Assembly (NCBI GenBank): GCA_007129695.1
Contig: SKVA01000287.1
Span: 1-10,757 of the forward strand
Direction of reading: 5' to 3'
Source: Spirochaetaceae bacterium
Lineage (GTDB): Bacteria; Spirochaetota; Spirochaetia; DSM-27196; SLST01
Length of the DNA: 10,757 nucleotides
The translations under genes and the position numbers were made by a program. This document shows positions 6,913-10,757 of this stretch, in pieces (position 1 is the stretch's first letter; every line of letters begins with the position of its first letter). Below the pieces are notes generated by a model. It worked only from the letters and a program-made list of their open reading frames with translations. It made no database searches and was not told the origin of the DNA.

Positions 6913-8550
6913 CTACACAGTGACCAGCAGGTAGAAGAGCAGGAACGCGAAGAAACCGGTCATCATCATCGCCATCGCGTTGAACGACACGCTGATACCG
7001 CGAATCCGGTCGAGGACCACGGCACGGCGGACGAACAGCAGATAAGTCGCGATCGCCGCGGCGAACGTCGCGGCGAACACCAGCGTCTTTCCGACCGCCG
7101 ATGCGCCGGACGCCAGGAGCCCCGGATCCGCAACGGGGAACAGAATACCCATCAGCGGTCCGGCGCCGATGCCCCCGGCAAGGATGAGCGCGCCAAACAC
7201 CAGCGCGACCGTCGCCGGCCAGCGATCGACTGCACCGCGTGCTGCGCGGCGCGACTCACCGGGATCTCCGAAGAAGATCGTCGCGTACCGGGTGAACGTG
7301 AGCATCGTCCCGAAGTTCACGACGTAGATCGCGGCCTGCCAGCGCGCGTCGCCCGACAGCCCCGACTCGATCAGGTATTTCGAAATGCTCCCGTTGAAGA
7401 ACGGCGCTCCGGCCATCCCCAGTACCGCGAGAGTAGCTGCGACGGTGACGACCGGCATCCGGTAAACGGTCCCCCGGATCATCGCGATGTCACGGGTACC
7501 GTACTCCTTCGCGATCAGCCCCGCGGTGAGGAACAGGAGCGCCTTGAACACAGCGTGATTGATGATGTGGTAGATTCCGCCCCAGAACCCGATCTCACTG
7601 CCCGATGTCAGACCGATGACGATCAGTCCGATCTGGCTCACGGTGCTGTAGGCCAGGATCAGCTTGATGTCGCGCTGACAGATCGCGAGCGTGAACCCGG
7701 CCACCGCGGTCAGTATGCCGACGACCAGAAAGAGCTGCCTCGTGGCGAGCGCTTCGCCGAACATCAGCTGCATCCTGATAAACAGATAGATGCCCGCCTT
7801 GATCTGGATACCCGACAGCATCGCCGACACCATCGACGGCGCGCTCGGCGCGGCGTGCGCCCGCGGCAGCCAGCCGAACATCGGCAGGAGCCCCGCCTTC
7901 ATGCCAACCGCGGTCATCATGAGCGAGTATGGGAGGATGAGCGCTCCCCGGTCGGTCATCGCGAGAGAACGCTCGCGGATCCCCGCGAAGTCGAGCACGC
8001 CGAATGTCTGGTACGTGAACCCGATACCGAGCAGGAAGAACGCCATCGCGAGGATGCTGAACATGAGGTAGAGCATGCCGTTGTAGAGCGCGGGCTTACC
8101 CTTCTTGTACATGATCAGAAGCGTCGAGAAGACCGTAGTGAGCTCGATGAGCACGTATACGTTGAACACGTCGGCGGTAAGGAAGAGCGACGCGATCACA
8201 CCCTGCAGGCTTACAAAGACGAACTGAAACAGCTTGTCCATGTAGAGCTTGTTGTAGTTGAACAGGAAGAGCAGAAGGAACACGACGGCGACCAGGAGCA
8301 GGAGCGGTGCCGATATCGCGTCGAGTTTCAGCGTGATCCCGACAGGCTCGGCCCAACCGGCGAGCGGCTCCACAAGCGTACCCGACCGGCGAACGTGCGC
8401 GAGCAGGTGGACCGCGATTCCAACCACGGCCATCTGTGCGACGATCAGAATGTGCTTGTAGATGCGGGTCGGTACGAAGTAGCCGATCGTACCCGCGACG
8501 ATCGGCAACAGTACGGGCACGTAGAGCGGCAGTGGTTCGAGTGCTGTCAT
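6913..8550 (-). CDS. mrpD: Mrp/Mbh antiporter subunit D (MrpD/MbhH-like, NuoN/ND2-type)
   Basis: Proton- and cation-translocating integral membrane subunit of the multisubunit Na+/H+ antiporter, homologous to the NuoL/M/N subunits of complex I. It is 545 aa and mostly hydrophobic. Family landmarks are VYVLIEL with the TM5 Glu136, GMKAGLLPMFGWLPRAH with TM7 Lys218 and Pro223 at the helix break, SAMLSGIQIKAG with Lys251, NHAVFKALLF with His332 and Lys336, and Lys391 in SISKYL. These form the charged axis expected of a working ion channel. The C-terminus runs some 40-50 residues past the usual end of MrpD and finishes in one more hydrophobic helix. The ATG overlaps the mrpC stop (ATGA, 8547-8550), implying translational coupling; no strong ribosome binding site is seen. 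It is the last antiporter gene, with no obvious terminator after it. Confidence 0.93.
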   Translation of the reverse strand: MTALEPLPLYVPVLLPIVAGTIGYFVPTRIYKHILIVAQMAVVGIAVHLLAHVRRSGTLVEPLAGWAEPVGITLKLDAISAPLLLLVAVVFLLLFLFNYNKLYMDKLFQFVFVSLQGVIASLFLTADVFNVYVLIELTTVFSTLLIMYKKGKPALYNGMLYLMFSILAMAFFLLGIGFTYQTFGVLDFAGIRERSLAMTDRGALILPYSLMMTAVGMKAGLLPMFGWLPRAHAAPSAPSMVSAMLSGIQIKAGIYLFIRMQLMFGEALATRQLFLVVGILTAVAGFTLAICQRDIKLILAYSTVSQIGLIVIGLTSGSEIGFWGGIYHIINHAVFKALLFLTAGLIAKEYGTRDIAMIRGTVYRMPVVTVAATLAVLGMAGAPFFNGSISKYLIESGLSGDARWQAAIYVVNFGTMLTFTRYATIFFGDPGESRRAARGAVDRWPATVALVFGALILAGGIGAGPLMGILFPVADPGLLASGASAVGKTLVFAATFAAAIATYLLFVRRAVVLDRIRGISVSFNAMAMMMTGFFAFLLFYLLVTV

Positions 8551-8894
8551 CTGGTCAACCGGTGGATGATCTTCTGCCAGTCGGACGTTCCGTACTTGCG
8601 AAACAGCCCGATGAACAGCGTAATGCTGACCGCGGTTACCGATATCCCGATCACGATCGCCGTGATCATCAGCGCCTGCGGCAGGGGGTCAACCATGCGC
8701 GCGGCGTGCTCGGGTCCGACAGGCGGAAGCTGATCTGGTCGGGCGTTGACCGTTATCAGAAAGAGGATCGCCGCGACGTCCATCACGTTCACCGATATGA
8801 TCGTCCGGATGATGTTCCGGTGGAACAGCACGCCGTACAGGCCCACAAAGAAGAGAACGAGGCTCGCGTTCTGGATCGTCACATACTCCAACAT
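8547..8894 (-). CDS. mrpC: Mrp/Mbh antiporter subunit C (NuoK-like)
   Basis: Small membrane subunit homologous to NuoK of complex I. It links the cation-translocating part to the NuoN-type subunit. It is 115 aa, the usual size, with three hydrophobic helices (~8-25, 30-50 and 70-95). The signature MVDPLPQALMITAIVIG (~67-83) is clearly present, as is RTIISVNVM at helix 2. A GAGAG ribosome binding site lies just before the ATG, and the gene begins 9 bp after the mrpB stop. Its own stop overlaps the mrpD start by 4 nt. Confidence 0.94.
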   Translation of the reverse strand: MLEYVTIQNASLVLFFVGLYGVLFHRNIIRTIISVNVMDVAAILFLITVNARPDQLPPVGPEHAARMVDPLPQALMITAIVIGISVTAVSITLFIGLFRKYGTSDWQKIIHRLTR

Positions 8895-8903
8895 CGGCGC
8901 TCT

Positions 8904-9287
8904 CTACGAGTCCTCGTAGAACGCGTATCGGAACACCAGGATCGTCAGTCCGATCGCGACCTTGAACCCGATCAACAGATTCATCGCGATGAGGTACGGC
9001 TCGCGCAGCCAGACGGTCTGCTGCGCGGCGAGCGACAGCACGAGCGCCGCCGGAATCACAACGATCGCAGCAAAGATCGCCTTCTCCACCAGCACCGCAC
9101 GCCCGATGGCCAGGTCATTGGTCGGATCGACGATATATCTGCCAATGAACATCGCCGCAAGAATCGCTCCGCCCTGGAATCCGCCCCCGGGGCTGTCGTG
9201 ACCGTTCACGATGATGTAGACGCCGAACAACACGACAAAGGGATAAAGCAGCCCCGTGATCGTCGACACGATCGATCGTTCGCTCAC
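8904..9287 (-). CDS. mrpB: Mrp/Mbh antiporter subunit B (MnhB domain)
   Basis: Membrane subunit of the antiporter, implicated in the Na+ pathway in structural work on Mrp and Mbh complexes. It is 127 aa with four predicted helices. The family hallmark HDSPGGGFQGGAILA is at residues 30-44. It starts with GTG (9287-9285), preceded by a GGGGG-type ribosome binding site. GTGA (9284-9287) makes a 4-nt overlap with the stop of the MbhE-like gene. The length is that of a stand-alone MrpB rather than an MrpA-MrpB fusion. Confidence 0.94.
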   Translation of the reverse strand: MSERSIVSTITGLLYPFVVLFGVYIIVNGHDSPGGGFQGGAILAAMFIGRYIVDPTNDLAIGRAVLVEKAIFAAIVVIPAALVLSLAAQQTVWLREPYLIAMNLLIGFKVAIGLTILVFRYAFYEDS

Positions 9288-9544
9288 TTGCGGCCCCCGA
9301 TTTCGAAGAAGTGGAGCATCGCCGAAATTGCGGCGAGCAGGATCAGCGCTTCGAACAAGGTGTCGTAGACCCGGTAGTTGAGATAGATCGCCGCGACTGC
9401 GTTCTGAGCGCCGGTATCGTCGTGAAAACTCGCCACGTAGTAGCGCGCGAGCTCAAAATCACTCGGTTCCCCGTGTCGGTTCGCCGCGTACAGCACCCCG
9501 GCGAGTACGATCGCGCAGCATGCGATGACGAGCGCACGCCTCAC
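9284..9544 (-). CDS. MbhE-like / MrpA C-terminal-type antiporter subunit
   Basis: 86-residue membrane protein corresponding to the second of the two small domains found at the C-terminus of MrpA and as separate MbhE in archaeal membrane-bound hydrogenase. It has an N-terminal helix (~3-20), a polar segment with YYVASFHDDTGAQNAVAAI and a second helix (~63-80). The segment NAVAAIYLNYRVYDTLFE (47-64) fits the family pattern of N(x)VxAI, an aromatic/R turn and DTLxE; Asp61 and Glu64 are the conserved acids. The start is GTG at 9544, with GGGGGAG 8 nt upstream, and GTGA overlaps the previous stop. The assignment rests on this motif plus its fixed position between the MbhD-like and MrpB genes. Confidence 0.82.
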   Translation of the reverse strand: MRRALVIACCAIVLAGVLYAANRHGEPSDFELARYYVASFHDDTGAQNAVAAIYLNYRVYDTLFEALILLAAISAMLHFFEIGGRK

Positions 9545-10134
9545 GAAGCCTGCTCCCCCGTCGTCCCATCCGCCGACTCGTCGACCCGATCGCTCGACTC
9601 CCCGGTACGGACGAATCGCACGTTCAGATCGTGGTAGTGCAGGATGAGCAGTACCTCGAGCTCATCGACGAGGTAGTTCTGCCCGTCACCGTAGATTCGA
9701 AGCTCATCGCCCTCCTGCCGGATTATGAGATCGTAGCGTCCCCGTCGGGATACCGCGTCGAGCGATTCGGGGGTGCAGACTATCTGCGGCTCGAGCTCGC
9801 GCGCGATGCAGAACTGCTCGATCTCGTGCAGCAGCGCGCCACGCCGCGTGCCCTCGACGATGTAGCGATCGGTGACGGTTTGAAACGCCTCGTTCGTGAA
9901 GCAGATGCGGTAGACCCGGTAGCGCTTCAGCGCGGTCAGGAACAGCAGCGTCGTCAGCCCGCTCGCCATCACCGCCTCGGCGATCGCGACATCGGGAGCG
10001 TTATAGTAGAGGTAGAGGAACGATATCAGAAGCGAGAAGATCCCCAGGTAGATCACCGACAGGCGCAGCACCCGGCTCTCGATCGCGAGCACCGCGAGCA
10101 CGGCAAGCGACACGAAGATCGTCGCCTCAACCAT
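9541..10134 (-). CDS. MbhD-like (DUF4040-type) antiporter subunit with an extra C-terminal soluble domain
   Basis: 197 aa from the ATG at 10134. That start is chosen for its GGGAGG ribosome binding site 7-8 nt upstream and because a longer version would add an implausible Arg-rich tail. Residues 1-70 hold three helices with LSVIYLGIFSLLISFLYL and YNAPDVAIAEAVMASGL (44-60), the pattern of MbhD and of the matching MrpA C-terminal segment, which lies near the proposed ion path. After TM3 the basic LKRYRVYR suggests the chain exits to the cytoplasm. Residues ~75-197 then form a soluble tail that MbhD normally lacks, with a region LEPQIVCTPESLDAVSRRG followed by RYDLIIRQEGDELRIYGDGQ and a hydrophobic VLLILHY. 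I do not recognise this domain with confidence. It overlaps mrpG by 8 nt and the MbhE-like gene by 4 nt. Confidence 0.85.
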   Translation of the reverse strand: MVEATIFVSLAVLAVLAIESRVLRLSVIYLGIFSLLISFLYLYYNAPDVAIAEAVMASGLTTLLFLTALKRYRVYRICFTNEAFQTVTDRYIVEGTRRGALLHEIEQFCIARELEPQIVCTPESLDAVSRRGRYDLIIRQEGDELRIYGDGQNYLVDELEVLLILHYHDLNVRFVRTGESSDRVDESADGTTGEQAS

Positions 10135-10429
10135 CGGTCCCCTCCCGCGCCTTGAACCCGGCCGCGTACGCCGAATGCGCGACCGAGTGCGTCGCAAGCG
10201 GATTGGTGAGCAACTCGAAAATCAGGATGACAGCGAGCTTCGCGGTGAAAAAGGTCAGACCGTGCATCAGCATCATCCCGAACACGAGCGTGATCAACCC
10301 GACCGTGTCGACCTTCGCGGTGATCACCACGCGCGAGTAGAAGTCCTTGAGCGCGAGCACACCGTACACGCCGATCGCCATGAAGACGAGTCCGACGACC
10401 ACGAGCCCCATACCGATCGCGTGGAGCAT
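10127..10429 (-). CDS. mrpG: Mrp/Mbh antiporter subunit G (MnhG family)
   Basis: Small three-helix membrane subunit of the antiporter, 100 aa. The family pattern is plain: GVYGVLALKDFYSR (~20-33), KVDTVG (39-44) and a C-terminal TNPLATHSVAHSAY (75-88). A good AAGGAG lies 8 nt before the ATG (10429-10427). Its A is shared with the mrpF stop (TGATG), and its own stop lies within the first codons of the MbhD-like gene (ATGGTTGA, 10127-10134). Both overlaps indicate coupled translation. Confidence 0.93.
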   Translation of the reverse strand: MLHAIGMGLVVVGLVFMAIGVYGVLALKDFYSRVVITAKVDTVGLITLVFGMMLMHGLTFFTAKLAVILIFELLTNPLATHSVAHSAYAAGFKAREGTDG

Positions 10430-10692
10430 CAGGCCGACTCCTTGCCGCGCTCGAGGAAGCGCGCGACGAGCACGCTCCCGATGAAACCGAGCAGCGAGTA
10501 GACGATCGCGATGTCGAGCACGAAGGTCCGGTCCAGAAGCGATGCGAGCACGATGATCGCCATGACGATCTTCGACGAGATGAGGCTCAGTCCGAGCAGC
10601 CGGTCCCAGATCGTGGGCCCAAGAACGACCCGCAACAGTCCTCCGACGATCAGTACCGTCAGCACGGCCAGTACCGCGCCGTGGAAGCTCAC
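10429..10692 (-). CDS. mrpF: Mrp/Mbh antiporter subunit F (MnhF family)
   Basis: Small three-helix membrane subunit, 87 aa. Family landmarks are RVVLGPTIWDRLLGL (21-35) with Asp30 and SSKI (39-42), then DIAIVYSLLGFIGSVLVARF (60-79). It starts with GTG at 10692-10690, overlapping the mrpE stop as GTGA. The only purine-rich sequence upstream is a run of ten G ending 2 nt before the GTG, so initiation probably depends on coupling to mrpE translation. Confidence 0.92.
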   Translation of the reverse strand: MSFHGAVLAVLTVLIVGGLLRVVLGPTIWDRLLGLSLISSKIVMAIIVLASLLDRTFVLDIAIVYSLLGFIGSVLVARFLERGKESA

Positions 10693-10757
10693 GCCCCCCC
10701 CCCGGAGAGCAACCGCTCGAAATCCTGCTTGATCAGTCGCCCCGCGTCTTCGGGGTC
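10689..10757 (-). CDS. mrpE: C-terminal end of antiporter subunit E (MrpE), truncated by window edge
   Basis: The minus-strand frame is open from the window edge to TGA at 10691-10689 and gives 23 codons ending DFERLLSGGGA. The charged, amphipathic sequence with FER resembles the cytoplasmic tail of MrpE, but it is too short to identify on its own. The name rests mainly on position: mrpE precedes mrpF and mrpG in these operons, and the GTGA overlap with mrpF is the same junction type used elsewhere here. The three final glycines come from a homopolymeric G tract. Confidence 0.6.
   Translation of the reverse strand, partial: DPEDAGRLIKQDFERLLSGGGA
10694..10703 (-). repeat. Ten-base G homopolymer at the mrpE/mrpF junction
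   Basis: Ten C on the plus strand are ten G on the coding strand. They encode the last Gly-Gly-Gly of MrpE plus the first base of the final Ala codon, and end 2 nt before the mrpF GTG. A change of one base would shift mrpE out of frame and move its stop away from the mrpF start. It is the longest single-base run I noticed in the window. Confidence 0.9.

Noticed and set aside
6799..8733. A 644-codon open frame on the plus strand opposite the MFS and mrpD genes
   Set aside because: Its product is an Arg/Glu/Asp/His-rich string with no domain. This is what the complement of GC-rich genes for hydrophobic proteins yields. The opposite strand has unmistakable MrpD motifs.
10135..10197. Longer N-terminus for the MbhD-like protein starting at 10197
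   Set aside because: It would add 21 mostly Arg residues within the mrpG coding region and lacks a ribosome site. The ATG at 10134 has a strong GGGAGG upstream and directly precedes TM1.

Overview
The window is a gene-dense, GC-rich bacterial chromosome segment with five transcription blocks and no tRNA, rRNA, CRISPR array or insertion sequence that I can see. Pyruvate:ferredoxin oxidoreductase points to an anaerobic or fermentative lifestyle. A predicted lipoprotein glycosidase and an exported HtrA protease point to a diderm-type or otherwise secreting envelope. The Mrp/Mbh-type antiporter points to Na+/H+ homeostasis, as in marine, saline or alkaline habitats. A free-living spirochaete-like anaerobe would fit, but this taxonomic guess is weak because no phylogenetic marker is present.

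Layout, left to right. Bases 2-2749 (+): the C-terminal ~915 residues of a homodimer-type pyruvate:ferredoxin oxidoreductase, cut by the window edge and closed by a strong intrinsic terminator (2775-2805). Bases 2909-4489 (+): a monocistronic HtrA/DegP-type serine protease with two PDZ domains, behind an AT-rich leader that carries a direct repeat. Bases 4593-5576 (+): a GH16 beta-glucanase lipoprotein behind an extended -10 promoter and a leader hairpin. Bases 5606-6838 (-): a 12-helix MFS transporter convergent with the glucanase, with its own near-consensus promoter. Bases 6913-10757 (-): a tightly overlapping operon mrpE(partial)-mrpF-mrpG-mbhD-like-mbhE-like-mrpB-mrpC-mrpD, in the gene order of the Mbh (membrane-bound hydrogenase) antiporter module.

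How the genes may fit together (inference): the glucanase would release oligosaccharides outside the cell, PFOR would convert glycolytic pyruvate to acetyl-CoA and reduced ferredoxin, and the antiporter module would handle Na+/H+ exchange. The parts most worth a second look are these. (1) The PFOR appears to have lost its whole internal 2[4Fe-4S] ferredoxin domain while keeping all four ligands of the proximal cluster. (2) The antiporter operon has split MrpA C-terminal subunits (MbhD/MbhE-like) but no NuoL-like MrpA and no hydrogenase genes in view. (3) Its MbhD-like subunit carries an unexplained soluble domain of about 120 residues. (4) A ten-base G tract lies exactly at the mrpE/mrpF stop/start junction.
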